Assembly (NCBI GenBank): GCA_015039315.1
Contig: WIDE01000001.1
Location: 327,568 to 391,567, forward strand
Source of the DNA: Clavulina sp. PMI_390
Lineage: Eukaryota; Basidiomycota; Agaricomycetes; Cantharellales; Hydnaceae
Reading direction: 5' to 3'
DNA length: 64,000 nt
The notes under the pieces are model-generated. The model saw only the letters and a list, made by a program, of their open reading frames with translations. It did not search any database and was not told the origin of the DNA. The position numbers and the translations under genes were made by a program. Below, piece after piece: positions 1 to 11,402 of the stretch (its first letter is position 1; every line of letters starts with the position of its first letter).

Positions 1-468
1 TACGACGATGATGCTCTCTCCTGGTATGGAGGAAACTTCTATCATCCCGCAAAGGTAAATGCGTTGTCCTCTTCCAGATTGGTATCATATCCTAATACGT
101 CCTATCTCTTCACGTCATAGTTCCCTACCTTCAACATTGCTACTCCTATCGTGCTCCTCTACGGTGATTCTGATAGTCTTGTGGACATTGAGAAGATGCG
201 CACTCAGCTACCTGCAGATACCGTATCCGTTGCAGTGAGCGTATTCCTTCATTGACACTAAGATTGTCTATTGAACGAGGTCCTGTTCTCCGTAGCTTGA
301 GGGTTATGAGCACATTGATTGTTTGTGGGGCGAGAATGTGAGTTTTCTTTTCACCGTCTCTAGGGCTTCTGTACTTATAAATCTTCTTCATAGGTGCACA
401 TTGATGTGATTCCTAAAGTCGTTGAGGCATTGAAGGAGTTCAAATCAGAGAAGGATAGGTTCCCATGA
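1..468 (+). CDS. Acid lipase / steryl ester hydrolase, C-terminal exons only (partial)
   Basis: This is the 3' end of an alpha/beta-hydrolase lipase whose start lies before the window. Four exons can be read: 1-54, about 121-234, 296-337 and 394-468, joined by short GT-AG introns. The first exon gives a DDALSWYGGNFYHP-like segment. The second gives PIVLLYGDSDSLVD, the region carrying the catalytic aspartate (GDxDxLVD). The third gives GYEHIDCLWGEN, which matches the GYxHxDFLWG motif carrying the catalytic histidine in the acid lipase/TGL1-YEH1 family. The protein ends with a charged helix and a TGA at 466-468. Members hydrolyse steryl esters and triacylglycerols on lipid droplets or membranes. 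The family is confident; the membrane segment and the exact yeast counterpart cannot be judged because the N-terminus is missing. Confidence 0.75.
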
Positions 469-817
469 TACCCTCAAACGGACTGGCAGAAACACCATGG
501 ACTTGTCTTTCTTGTTGCGATAGTTATTGTGCGTAGCCTTCATTGTACCATACCTTCTCAATCCTAGTATTGCCGAATTTGTATCTTAGCCACTAAAGTG
601 TGTGAAATAATGACTGGGGACGATAAAACTTGTGGTTAACGAACGGCTGGGGCTCCAGAGACTTCGCGCACAAAGGCTTGGAGACTAGAATGCTTATGAA
701 TAGAAATAGTGATTAATTCTAAAGCTCAGAGGTAGGGGTGGCAACCTTGTGTGAAAGGTGAGAATCAAGCAGAGGGGCGAGTGAAGCAAAAGTGGTGAAT
801 GACTGTGTAGATAGATA
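469..817. other. Intergenic, convergent 3' ends
   Basis: This gap separates the stop codons of the lipase (plus strand) and ATP synthase subunit e (minus strand). I see no repeat, conserved reading frame or RNA gene in it; it probably holds the two 3' UTRs. Confidence 0.5.
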
Positions 818-1226
818 TTAATGCTTGTCATATGCTGCTGCGAGAGCTTCTAAATCAAACTTGGGGTTTTCAGGATCGGTAATCACTGTAAGAGAAAGTA
901 TTGCGGTCAGTTCAGCAGGATAGCCACACTGAGCATGAGGAGACTGACATGTCGACGCAGAAGTGGAGTTTTTGTCGGCCCAAGCTTTCCGAGCTTGCTC
1001 TAAAAGCTGCTCCTTGTGATGGAGACTGGCATGCTCCTGCTTTTGGTGCTCCTGAGCCGTGAGTGTTCGTCTATGGACAATCCCATAGAGAATACCGGAG
1101 GCGAGAGCGGTATAGCGAACAACCTGAGAGTCACCAACAATATAAGCGGTTTAAAATAGCGTTAGTTGGACCGCATTGGGAAGCCTCATGAACAAAGCCA
1201 CGAACGTTTACTGCCGGCGACACCAT
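818..1226 (-). CDS. TIM11: Mitochondrial F1Fo-ATP synthase subunit e
   Basis: This short three-exon gene encodes 85 residues: exon 1 1212-1226, exon 2 949-1123, exon 3 818-885. The spliced protein begins MVSPAVVRYTALASGILYG, matching the single transmembrane helix of subunit e with its GxxxG-like face (here SGILYG). A KEQLLEQARKAW helix follows, and the C-terminus DPENPKFDLEAL is characteristic of fungal subunit e. Both introns have GT-AG ends, and the frame is fixed by conservation on each side. In the family, subunit e sits in the inner-membrane part of the Fo sector and is needed for ATP synthase dimers and cristae shape. It is transcribed divergently from coatomer beta. Each exon is too short to stand out alone. 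Confidence 0.85.
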
Positions 1227-1478
1227 AGTCCGAAATTCGTCTGACCTGGCGAAGGCAAAAAAGGTGGAGGTCTACGGAACAAAGAATGGGCGGTCAGCAT
1301 AGGTGGGATAAGGGATAGTGCTGGCCATAATATTTCATGTTAGCGTCTTGCTCACCTAAGTACGGAGTTGGGGGAGGTTTATGGGAATTTGCCGCAAACA
1401 GCACGGTGTGTGGACGCCTGTTTGTGTCGCGCGCCTGGTGTCTCGATATATACACTCTCTGTTTCTGGATAGCTCGAA
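1227..1478. promoter_or_regulatory. Shared divergent promoter, subunit e / SEC26
   Basis: The 252 bp between the two start codons must contain both promoters. No TATA box stands out. Divergent pairing of two housekeeping genes suggests a bidirectional promoter, which is inference from spacing only. Confidence 0.4.
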
Positions 1479-4400
1479 ATGGCGTCCACATCGGATGCTG
1501 CGTCTTTCACGCTCGTATGGGACAATGGCTCAGATGAGATGCCCAGCACCCAAGAGCTGCGGCAGCTCCTAGAAAGAGGTTCAGATGAGGTCAAGATGGA
1601 CACGTTGCGGAGAATCATAACAGCAACGTTGAATGGCAGTCCACAAGTATGCAGAATTTCTGGGCGAAGCGTTAAGAAACTACTACTAATTCCACCTTTG
1701 TCGATAGCCCCTCCTCCTCATTCCTATCATCCAAAATATCCTTCCATCGAAAAGCAAGCCGCTCAAGAAGCTCTTGCACACATACTGGGAAGTATGCCCC
1801 AAATACGATGACAATGGCAAACTGAAGCAGGAGATGATTCTTGTCGTGAACGCTATTCGTAATGACCTGGTATGCTCAACGGCAAAATTTTGCGCTTCCG
1901 CGGCACTGACAGACCCCGCAGAATCATCCAAACGAATATATTCGGGGAGCGACATTACGATCGGTACAGAAGCTCAAGGACGCTGAACTACTAGAGCCCT
2001 TGATTCCCCTTGTCCGATCTTGCTTAGTGCGTGGTCAGATCCTACGTCAATGCTGTCGTACTCACTTCCAGCCGTTTCTCAGGAGCATCGTCATTCATAT
2101 GTTCGCAAACATGCCGTCTTTACGGTACTAGCCATCTACCCCCAATTCGAATCCCTGATACCCGATGCCCCCGAACTCCTTCAAGTCTTCCTTGCCGCAG
2201 TCAGTCGCCCTTTATCCAATACTTTCGACATCTCCCTGAATTCATTCACTATAGGAAACTGATACCACATGCATCCGAGATGCGCTCGTTTTCCTCGCCA
2301 ACTGTGCCCTGCCAAAAGCTGTTGAAAAGCTTTTGTCCGCTGTCGACCAGATCCCCAGTTGGGATGAACAACTGCAACTCGCGACTATCGAGATCATTCG
2401 CAAGGATTCGCTCAATGATTCGCCAAACCGGGTGAGATCTCATGAACGCTTACCTCGACGAAAGAACGGAGCGCTTATTCGATTGCTTATAGCCAAAGTA
2501 TATTCGCATCGTTTCTGAACTCCTTGAATCTCCAGCCCACTCCGTCAAATACGATGCTGCCACCACACTCACTTCCCTCACTCAGAATCCTGCCGCTGTG
2601 AAAGGTACCCTTGCACTCAATGAAGCAGTATAATCTTTGCTAACAACCGAAAATTAGCTGCGGCCACATGTCTCATCGACCTAGCGGTCAAGGAGTCCGA
2701 CAATAATGTCAAACTCATCGTCCTAGATCGCTTGGAGTCCCTACGAAACAAACATGAGCATGTCCTTGATCCTCTTGTTCTTGATCTCCTCCGCATCCTT
2801 TCCAGGTATGAGTTGTAACCTGCGAGTTACTACCTTGGGAGACTGAGATTCTCGCGTAGCCCTGATATGGAAGTTCGCAAGAAGTGCCTTCACCTTGCGC
2901 TCGCGATGGTGACCAGCAGGAACGTTGAGGATGTCGTTGGCTTACTGAAGAAGCAACTTACGCGAACACTAGATGCAGACTATGAGAAGGTACTAATTGA
3001 GTTTCTCTTGCAGTCATGGCCGTGCTCATGTTATCTCTTTAGAATCCCGAATATCGCCAGCTTCTCATTCAATCTATCCACATTGTCGCCGTCAAGTTCT
3101 CTGAAGTCGCGGCGAATGTTGTGTTGGCGTTGATGGACTTCTTGGGAGACACCAGCAATCCTTCGGCTGTTGATGTTATTGCCTTCGTCCGGTATGGATT
3201 TTCTCAACATCTATTTTAGGTTGTGCTGATTCTAAACATTTATTCCAGTGAGGTTGTGCAAAAGTTCCCCGATCTTCGCACCTCTATCAATCAGCATCTG
3301 TTACAAACAATGAACCAAATCAAGTCTGGGAAGGTTTTCCGAGGGGCTCTTTGGATTGTTGGTGAATACAGCAATGCACCCCAAGGTGAGGAATCCATCA
3401 CTTGGGACCTAATCTGCAGCCCTCTGATAGCCTAGTTGTCAGAAATCCAAGCTGTCTTCAAGGAGATTCGCAAAGTGATTGGCGAGGTTCCGATTTTGGC
3501 ATCAGAGCAGGTAACGCATCAATTTCTTACTCATCAAGACCTACTCTGAGCCTCCTTCCCTCAGCGTCTACTGGATGAGGCCGGCGGCGACCAGGAACCA
3601 GAGAAAACTGACGGAGCGCAACCATCCAGCTCGGGGAAGCCCAAGATCTTGGCAGACGGCACTTATGCCACGGAGACCGCGTTCTCCAGTGTCGCAAACG
3701 CTCGTCTCGAAGCCGTCAAGGCTGCTGCCAAACCCCCTCTGCGATGTGAGTCACCAACTGGGCAAACAGCTTGATGGCTCTTGGCATTGACTGTTCCATC
3801 TCCAAGCTCTACTTCTTCAGGGAGACTTCTACACCGGCTCCGTACTAGCTTCTACCCTCACTAAACTCATCCTCCGGTACTCCAAGCTGTCGACTGACTT
3901 GGCAAGCACTAATGCGCTCCGTGCTGAGGCCATGCTCATCATGACCTCAATCATCCGTGTGGGGCAGTCCAAATTCGTCGCCACTCCGATCGACGAGGAC
4001 TCCCAAGAACGTATCATGAACTGCATTCAGACCCTCTCACAAGTGAAGGATAGCGAGGCTGTGACAGACATCTTCTTGAATGATACCAAAGCTGCCTTTG
4101 CCAACATGGTTGCAGCGGAAGAGGTGGGACATTAGTTATGCGCGGCGCTATGATCTAATCTGACCTTTTCTGATACACTAGAAAAAGACGCAGGAAGCTG
4201 CAGCGAAGGAGGTGAAGGCTGTTGCTATCCAGGTGGACGATACCATCACTTTCAGACAATTCTCCAAGAAGTCTGGAGTCGACGGTCTCGACGACGTAAG
4301 TATCATTTACCTGGTGACACTGGGCTTAAAGTGCTCATCCTCGGATCGTGTAGTTTGAGCGTGATGTATCGCGAGCAACAGGCTCCTCGGAAACCAAGAA

Positions 4401-5471
4401 CGACCTCTCGAACTTGAGCCGAGTCGTCCAGCTGACAGGTACGATAGTATCGTCTAAGCTTCTTTGGAATATTGCTAACGCTTTCTCAACCAGGCTTTTC
4501 TGACCCTGTGTATGCTGAGGCCTACGTTGTCGTTCACCAGTTCGATATCCTCCTCGGTACGTCGACTTTTCGAGACTCATGTCTTTCTTACTGACGAAGT
4601 TGGCTGCTAGACGTTCTCATCGTTAATCAGACATCCGAAACGATGCAGAATCTATGTGTAGATTTTGCCACCTTGGGCGACCTTAAGCTCGTTGAACGTC
4701 CAGCAACATACACCATTGGGCCTCACAACTTCCAGAGCGTCAAGGCGACCATCAAGGTAAATCAAGCTAAAAAAAAAATCCCCAAACGCTCTGCTTACCC
4801 GTACTCCAAGGTTTCATCCACAGAAACTGGGGTCATTTTCGGCAACATCATCTGGGAGCAGGGTACATCAGAGGCATCAGTTGTTCTCAGTGACATTCAC
4901 ATTGATATCATGGACTACATCAAACCTGCATACTGCAATGAGACTCTGGTATGCTACCCATCATGTGCCCAATGAACTGAAATGCTGACCAGGCTTCCCA
5001 GTTCCGAAACATGTGGACCGAGTTCGAGTGGGAGAACCGTGTCAATGTCGCAACCTCAATCACGTATGTGCCTATTTCAACAGTCTTCAGAACCTTTCTG
5101 ATTACTTATCCCACTTGCTCTAGTAATCTCCGCGAGTACCTGGATCACTTGATGAAGTCTACCAACATGGCATGCCTTACAGCTGAAGCAGCTTTGTCCG
5201 GAGACTGTGACTTCCTTTCCGCCAATATGTATGCTAGAAGTTTGTTCGGGGAGGACGCTCTCGCGAACCTCAGCATCGAGAAGAACGAGGAAACTGGACA
5301 GATCCAGGGTCATGTTCGCATTCGCAGCAAAACTCAAGGAATTGCACTGTCCCTCGGCGACAAGATTACTCTTGGTAAGGAATTCACCCCCGTCCTTCTC
5401 AACCAGTCTCTAACTACCACTATATCTCTATTTCAATAGCACAAAAACGGAAACCGGCCGCCATTATGTGA
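1479..5471 (+). CDS. SEC26: Coatomer subunit beta (beta-COP)
   Basis: This large multi-exon gene encodes the beta subunit of the COPI coat, which packages Golgi-to-ER and intra-Golgi vesicles. The N-terminus has the family pattern: [20 protein letters not shown], then [21 protein letters not shown]-like blocks follow in order: [78 protein letters not shown], and [14 protein letters not shown] near 3330-3380. The C-terminal appendage-like region (about 4590-5440) contains the [16 protein letters not shown] segment and [20 protein letters not shown]. The final exon is tiny (5440-5471) and adds [10 protein letters not shown]. About a dozen or more short introns interrupt the gene, and every exon I checked joins in frame. 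It appears intact and full length (roughly 950 residues). Confidence 0.95.
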
Positions 5472-5648
5472 CCAACCTCTGTAGCAGCTTTCCTTGTCCT
5501 TTGATACAACTTGCATCTTTATACACTACTTGCTTCGTCGTGCGTTGTATGGAATACCATTGAGATGAACGTAAAGCTAGTGCATGCATGGAATACAGAA
5601 GGATGCGATAAATTACACAAAAAAGGGAATGTCTGCAGGATAGAAGCA

Positions 5649-8352
5649 TCAACGCCGTTTCGGCCGTCGCTCGCCGTTATCATCATCAGCATGATCCTCC
5701 GAGTAAGCACGTTTACTTTGAGGACAAGCTCGGTTAGCTCCAACGCTGGAAAAGAGTAAGAACCCGACTTACCGACTGGACCTGTCGTCTCGAGGATCGC
5801 GAACTCTAGGATTTTTGTCTTTCTCCTTGGCTTTTAATCGATCTCGCTCTTCCTTCTCCTTGTCCTTCCGTGGAGCAGATGGTGGCGATTTGTCCTTCCT
5901 TACGCCCCGGTCGCGGTCATCTCTGGAGTCTCGGTCGCGGTGGTCACGATCTCTATCGCGAGCATGATCACGGTCTCGATCCCGATCGCGTTCTCGGTTG
6001 GGATCACGCTCACGACGGTCAGAACGATCACTACGCTCACCTCTACGAGGCTCGCGCTCGCGCTCATTGTCATCGCCACCGACGCTCCCACTTCCTGTAG
6101 CACTGCCTGCTCCACCGCCCCCACCACCATAGTCTAAACCATCTACTTGTGTAGAGCCACCATGGCTATCCTTGTCCTTGTAGCGCGGCGTGGCGTTACG
6201 GGGACCTGTTGGCACATTTGGTGGAAGAGGAGAGGCAGGCCGTTTGGGAAGCACTTGAGGAGCTTTCAAGGGCAATAGGACGGAGTGTCAGCAATAGGTA
6301 CATGGGGCAATAGTCACGCATTACTCACCACGGGCTGTTTGAGGTGGCCCAAGCTGGACACCTCCACCAAAAGCTCGCGTTGGCCCGCCCCCACGCATTC
6401 CTCCTCGGAACCCTCCCCGCATGGGAGGCCCGCGGTTGACAGGGGCCGTAGATATAGCCGTTTCCGCGGTTTCAATGGGTGCGTTTGATACTTGGGAAGT
6501 GCTACGGGTATGCTGTTCCGGAGATCCTTAACCTCAGAAACGATAGCGAGCAAACCTCGAGCCTGTTGACACTTACTGTGGCTGCCACCGATGGATCCTC
6601 TGATCCTGCGTTCGGGAGCTCATTGTTCTCTTCAGGTAAGGGACTAGACTGGACACCATTCGGCTGAGGTACTTGTGAAGGTGATTGGAGGTGAGGAGGT
6701 GGCTGGAACTGCATCTGCATCGGGTGCGGCATTCCTTGTTGCGACATCAGCTCGGCTGGATTAGGACCACCCATTCCGCCCATAGCATTATGAATGGGCC
6801 CTCCAGGGCCATTAGGGCCGCCGGGGACGTCCATACCACCAAACTGGGTCATGACTTGGCCTCCCATCTGCTGCATGTTCCCGCCAAATGGTCCAGCCAT
6901 CGGCCCCATTCCCATTCCCATCATCTCTGGCGGCATGTTCATAGAAGGGAAGCCCATATTTTGCATAGGGAAGCCGTTCTGGTTCTGAGGAGCTCCATTT
7001 GGGAAGTTCATCTGTTGTGGTATATTCATCCGTGCTGATTGAGCGATCAGCATTGAGCGCATCTCCGGGGGAACGGAGTTCTGTAGCATGTCTTCAGGCA
7101 TCCCGGCCATGTTCTACGTCATGGTAAGTACATCATCAGCAATCCTTCGGAGAAAGCAACTCACAAGCACATTATTTTTCAAATCAGCGGCCATTTCAGC
7201 AAGGTCTCGCTTCCTAACACAATAAGCCTCCCAGCTTATCTCGTCGAACCCGTAATTGAACCAATCACTGAGGTCCGCCCCTGGTTTTCGCCACCCCTTC
7301 TGATCAAGGTTCTGCATATCGACATCAAATATTGATGTACCAGAGTATGTCCCAGCTTCCGTAGGGTCAATATGGGGCGAACTGGCAGAGGCTCGGGGAA
7401 TTGGGAGAGATGAGTTGTCTTCGAGTGCATCGAGCGACTCTGGAACGGATGCTTCCACATGATGGACTGGCCGAAGGGCTTGTGGTCGTGAGTCAGGTGA
7501 ATTTGGTGCCACTTGTGATGTGCAAGGCTCGAGATCGTTTGACGATGTTGATTGAGAGTGGGATGGAGGGGCTGGATGTTGTGGAAGGACTGGAGTTCCT
7601 CGTTCACGAGGGTTATACTCAGTCGTGAGCTGGAGCGCTACAGAGGACGAATAGGTTATTATGAATGTGATAGGATAAAAATTAAACACGAACGTCTTGC
7701 AGGAATTGATGGCTGGGTCAAACTAGGGTTGCGAGGTATTGATGTTCGGGGACCACTGGGGGCACCATTCGTTCTGAATGAAAATGAATATTCAGAACGA
7801 ATCCGCGGCTGGAGGTGGGGAGAAGTACAAACCGGAAGTCTCGGGAACGAGTAGGAGCATCATTGTTCATTATAATTTCGACATCCTGGAGTCGACCATG
7901 AGTGAGCCATGTAGGTGGTAAATCATTGCAAGAGACGAGGCTCGACATACCGACTCGTCGTCACTTTCTTCCTCGTCTTCCTCGTCTTCATCATCATCGT
8001 CAGACTCTTCTTCAGCGCCGCCTGGTACAGGTACAGGTGGAGGTGTAGCCTCAGGCGCCACTGCATCCAAAGCCTTGCTCAAGGTGCGCGGGGTTGGCAA
8101 AGCTGGCAAGTCGTTCAATGAGCTAATTGTCAAAAAGAGAGTTCTTGAATGAGCTTTGGTGTCGTCTTTATCACAAGGAGGACAGTACAAATCCTGTGCA
8201 TTATTCTCGGCGGTAGCTGCTGAAGTGGCTATGGATGTTTTACGAGTGAGAAGATGGTATTTGCAGGATTTGTCTGGACAGCGCTGACATGTATTGGATA
8301 CTACTACAGGCTCCTCTGAGCCGTAGAGAAAAGCCTCATCGTCATCATCCAT
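5649..8352 (-). CDS. FIP1: Pre-mRNA polyadenylation factor FIP1
   Basis: This gene encodes the poly(A)-polymerase-tethering subunit of the cleavage and polyadenylation factor complex in the nucleus. The start at 8352 gives MDDDDEAFLYGSEEP, followed by an acidic run (DDDDEDEEDEEESDDES) and a DVEIIMNNDAP segment. The diagnostic Fip1 motif KGWRKPGADLSDWFNYGFDE, continuing into SWEAYCVRK, lies near 7220-7310. Downstream come a Met/Gly/Pro-rich stretch (about 6700-7100) and an Arg-Asp/Arg-Glu dipeptide-rich tail (about 5800-6070). The last coding exon ends in NGERRPKRR with the stop at 5649-5651; it is reached through a GTAAG donor near 5770. The apparent Cys-rich stretch near 8240-8290 probably contains one or two unresolved introns, so the extreme N-terminal exon structure is uncertain. 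Confidence 0.85.
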
Positions 8353-8561
8353 GGCTGAACTGTTTGCTTTGCTATTGTGCCTCGGTCGTCGCTCCTCGCT
8401 CGTTTCGCTCGTGCTGTGGCCACGCAACACGTGATACACACAAACAAGTCACGCAGACTTCGAGGGGCCGCTCATCACACTGACGCTTTTATTTTACAAC
8501 CTGGCGGGAATCTTGACTCTTCAATCCATCGGATTAAATAAAGCTGCATCCACTATAGACT

Positions 8562-9187
8562 CTATCGCTTTGCGTATCCCAGTGCAATAGCCTCGCCCTG
8601 CTTTTGCAGCACCCCAAGGTACACCGCGATTAGGAGCGGGATCTCGGGTATAGCGCTCTTATCCCATATCTTCAAACTCCCTTTCCCCACGGTCCAGAGC
8701 ACATTGCCTTCAGCGACGACCTTCTTCGATGGATAGATGATCAGGCGGTCGCGATCTGCTTCACGGAAAGCGAATTCCCGGCGCTGCTGGTCCTGGAAAC
8801 ACCATTTGTTGTTATGGCGAGAGGGCCGAGTCATTTGAGTGATAAAAGAACCCGCAATTGCAGTCTGATTCGTGAGGGTCACCAGGCTTGGCTGTTCGCA
8901 CAGTTTAATAAGGAGAGCTCGTTAGCCAGTGGAAAGTGGAATAGGTACTGGTAACCACGTACCCCATCTTCCCCTTCGTGGACGTTGAAATATGTCACTG
9001 GATGATAAAATGTAGCCTCTTCATAGTCCACAGTATAAACCGTTATATTATTTTGTGATATGTACCACTTTCCTCCTATTCGTTGGAATGAATACATAGG
9101 TTCCTCCGCACACAAGTCTGCATATCCGGGCAGCCCCGAGTCCGCGGAAGGGGTGTATCCCGGAAGTTGATTATCTTCTCCTGACAT
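8562..9187 (-). CDS. Unknown small protein, beta-rich, two exons
   Basis: I do not recognise a named family. Starting at the ATG at 9187 the protein begins MSGEDNQLPGYTPSADSGL, a Pro/Tyr-rich leader, followed by alternating hydrophobic/polar stretches such as GGKWYISQNNITVYTV that suggest beta strands. One intron joins EGEDG to PSLVTLTNQTAIAGSF: donor GTACGT at about 8967 and acceptor AG just before the CCA at about 8887. The second exon continues through RLIIYPSKKVVAEGNVLWTV, ends in a short hydrophobic helix (IPLLIAVYLGVL) and stops after GYAKR. The layout of a Pro-rich head, a beta domain and a hydrophobic end resembles small basidiomycete-specific DUF proteins (for example DUF6593-like), but I cannot confirm that. 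An in-frame upstream TTG exists but is not a plausible start. Confidence 0.55.
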
Positions 9188-9457
9188 ATCGCCCTTCTTG
9201 CTAGTGCGCAAAGAGGGAGAGGGATGGTAGTTGTCAGTATCGAGAGACGGATTGGCTTGGAGTCAGGGGGCTGTGCAAGGACATCACGCGACACCTGCAA
9301 TTGGGTGCCAAATCTTGGGAGAGTCTCTAGGGCCATTCAATCATGGTCAAAAAGTCGGTACATGCTATTTATGGTGTGAGCGCTCGGCCTGAGAAGTACC
9401 GCTCAGCCCCACGACAGAGTAGATCGTATCTGGAATACTCCACTCCTCGATATGACA

Positions 9458-9539
9458 GGGGTAATGGCTCAGTTGGTAGAGCGCATCCTTAGCATGTAGC
9501 AATTGGATGAGGTCCCGTGTTCGATTCGCGGTTACTCCA
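9458..9539 (+). tRNA. tRNA-Ala(AGC) with a 9-nt intron
   Basis: The segment folds as a cloverleaf. The acceptor stem pairs GGGGTAA with TTACTCC (one G-T pair) and is followed by discriminator A. The D arm is GCTC/GAGC, the anticodon stem CATCC/GGATG, and the T arm CCGTG/CGCGG around the loop TTCGATT. Sixteen bases separate the two halves of the anticodon stem. Taking the canonical insertion after position 37 leaves the seven-base loop TTAGCAT with anticodon AGC and a 9-nt intron (TGTAGCAAT). A run of six T residues at 9542-9547 serves as the RNA polymerase III terminator. Confidence 0.85.
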
Positions 9540-9541
9540 TC

Positions 9542-9547
9542 TTTTTT
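9542..9547 (+). terminator. RNA polymerase III T-tract terminator
   Basis: Six consecutive T residues begin two bases after the tRNA-Ala discriminator base, the expected position for polymerase III termination. Confidence 0.7.
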
Positions 9548-10023
9548 GCCTTGATCTGCAGACCATCAGGAACCCACCCAACCATTCATAGATGTGACAA
9601 AGGTCTTTGGCATAGAAGTCCACTATCATTGGGTAGTATTTTAAGACTATTCCAGTATGAAGAATATGGGTAACATAATAGGAATTGAAGTGGTGAACGG
9701 GGAACAAGATATTCGAAGCATCGGCAGTGGAAGAGTCCTCAACTCCTTCTCATGGGGGGGTATGTCGAATGGTCGACTGAACCATTGAAACTTTTTTCTC
9801 CAAGCGACATAGCATCTGAAAGTGGGGAAGACTACACAATTAGCCTGTGGAACATAGCAAACACGAGGCAAGCACATACAATAGTCACGATATGGGACTG
9901 CGGTACCACGTCCAACAGGACGTCGCTTCCGGCCATCAGCCTGACAACATCGACGCACTGTGATGAAGCAGAGCAGATAAGGAAGGTAAGAAGAATAGTG
10001 CTCACCACCTCCTACCACCGCGT
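9548..10023. other. Intergenic region, no supported gene
   Basis: Open frames exist on both strands here but none shows a recognisable motif, signal peptide or compositional pattern. I see no repeat structure. It lies downstream of the small repeat protein gene and may hold its 3' UTR. Confidence 0.4.
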
Positions 10024-10368
10024 CTACGACGATCTGGAAGTTGGGAGGATGGGCGCACCACCGCCGATGCCGTAGGACATCGACAGATCCGAAAACGCGC
10101 GAGCGTAGTCTTTTGGAGGACGGGAGGAAGTGGAAGTGGGTGGGGAGAACGTCTTGGTCTTGGGGGAAGGTGGGGCGGAGGTTTTAGGTTGCTTGGAGCG
10201 GGTGAAGAAGGATTTGGAGGATGCCTTTGGGGGCGAGCGGGGAGCCGGGGTTGGTGTGATAGGAGCGCTGGCGAAGCCGTAGGAGGTGGAGAGCTCAGCG
10301 AGGGCGTTAGAATAGTCCTTGCGCGAGGTTTGGATAAGTGCGGCGGTAGAAGCTGAAGGAGAAGACAT
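10024..10368 (-). CDS. Small Ser/Pro-rich protein with two KDYxxA...SYG repeats
   Basis: I do not recognise this family. The single-exon frame from the ATG at 10368 encodes 114 residues and starts MSSPSASTAALIQTSRKDYS. Two related units flank a basic, Ser/Pro/Lys-rich middle. The first is KDYSNALAELSTSYGF followed by ASAPITPTP, near residues 17-41. The second is KDYARAFSDLSMSYGI followed by GGGAPILPTS near the C-terminus. The shared core is KDYxxAxxxLSxSYG plus a Pro-rich follower. The middle contains KSFFTRSKQPKTSAPPSP, dense in potential phosphorylation sites. There is no signal peptide or membrane helix. The ATG is preceded by CATTACACG. An upstream in-frame extension was rejected because it lacks this composition. 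Confidence 0.6.
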   Translation of the reverse strand: MSSPSASTAALIQTSRKDYSNALAELSTSYGFASAPITPTPAPRSPPKASSKSFFTRSKQPKTSAPPSPKTKTFSPPTSTSSRPPKDYARAFSDLSMSYGIGGGAPILPTSRSS

Positions 10369-11402
10369 CGTGTAATGGATGGGAATTAGGTGGGGGATGG
10401 AGAAGTTTTGTGGCTTGGGTTTGGTGGTGATACTAGATATTCGTGTGGCTGTTGGTGAGGGGCGGTGTAAGGCGACCACTCGCTGGCTTTTATAGGCGTG
10501 GCTGGGCGCGTGGGGACTGAGTCACTCAGAGACGCCCAGATCTTACTGACTCAAAGAGCTGAATTCGGCTCCGCTTTACTGCGTGAAAAAAGCGTGCAAA
10601 CAGCTACCCCCTTGCACCTCAGCGGCGAAGGTGAGCTTCGGCATGGCCATGCCGATACCGATCTCCTGAGGGCAGACAACAGCACGAAAAGTTTCTTATG
10701 GAGAGTCGGCGACCGTCTGATTTAGTCTCAAAATGTTCTCAGCCGGAGCAGGTGGCCAGTGGGGACGGCTCGGGCAAGCTTACCCTCGCTCAGACGATCG
10801 GTGAGAGCTAGACCCCAACCTTCGTCAGTAAAACCCATCCGGAGTTGTGGAGACTGGGGGACCGTCCAATCCAGTATCATAAAGCTCTCAGCCGGATCAG
10901 GTCCTTGAGGACCGTTGAGATTTGGCCCGCCGTCGGGGCTTCGGGGAACCTTGCCCATAAACCGGTGATATTTGAGATCCGGGCCCTAGATTTCACTAGC
11001 AGTCACATAGTTAGACATCTCACTCTGGAACTCCCAAGGGCAAGGCAGGATACTGTGTTGAATAGTCATTTGTTGTTTGGATGCAGCCAAGTTAGCCAAA
11101 CTCTCGGGACCGGGGCTCACAACAAACAACAAAGTGACTCAAGTGAGCGTCCCATTCAATGCGATGACTCCATCCCCGACGACGGTTGGAAACAGGTCGG
11201 CTTCTTGGGAGCACCACCCATTCATGTCGCTCTTGATCTATTGTGCCTGAATTCCTGTTACAATTGGGTGGAGTCATAAACACCTTTTAGGGGCTTTTGC
11301 GCAGCAGCAAACGGCCATTGCTGATCCCGACCAATATATGAATAATAAACGCTAGAATAACGTGGCCTTAGTCTACATTCTCAGAGAGCAACAGATTCAG
11401 CG
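10369..11402. other. Intergenic region of about 1 kb
   Basis: Apart from the degenerate direct repeat and short frames without motifs, I see nothing codable. It separates two minus-strand genes, so it should contain the promoter of the small repeat protein (near 10370-10600) and the 3' UTR of the condensation-like gene. Confidence 0.4.
10690..10930. repeat. Degenerate direct repeat, two units about 155 bp apart
   Basis: Two related blocks can be aligned by eye. One starts near 10700 with GGAGAGTCGGCGACCGTC and reaches TTCTCAGCCGGAGCAGG. The other starts near 10852 with GGAGACTGGGGGACCGTC and reaches CTCTCAGCCGGATCAGG. They share roughly three quarters of positions over about 55 bp and then diverge. 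No terminal inverted repeat or target duplication was found, so this looks like an old local duplication in non-coding DNA. Confidence 0.45.

Noticed and set aside
5870..6137. Plus-strand frames rich in His/Arg opposite FIP1
   Set aside because: They mirror the Arg-Asp repeat coding of FIP1 on the other strand and have no independent evidence.
8240..8300. Zinc-finger-like CxxC...CxxH in the FIP1 N-terminus
   Set aside because: The stretch probably includes an intron, and the pattern is not part of known FIP1 proteins.
10728..10958. 76-codon minus-strand frame, considered as a pheromone-type small peptide
   Set aside because: It lacks a C-terminal CaaX box and lies over the degenerate direct repeat; no support for translation.
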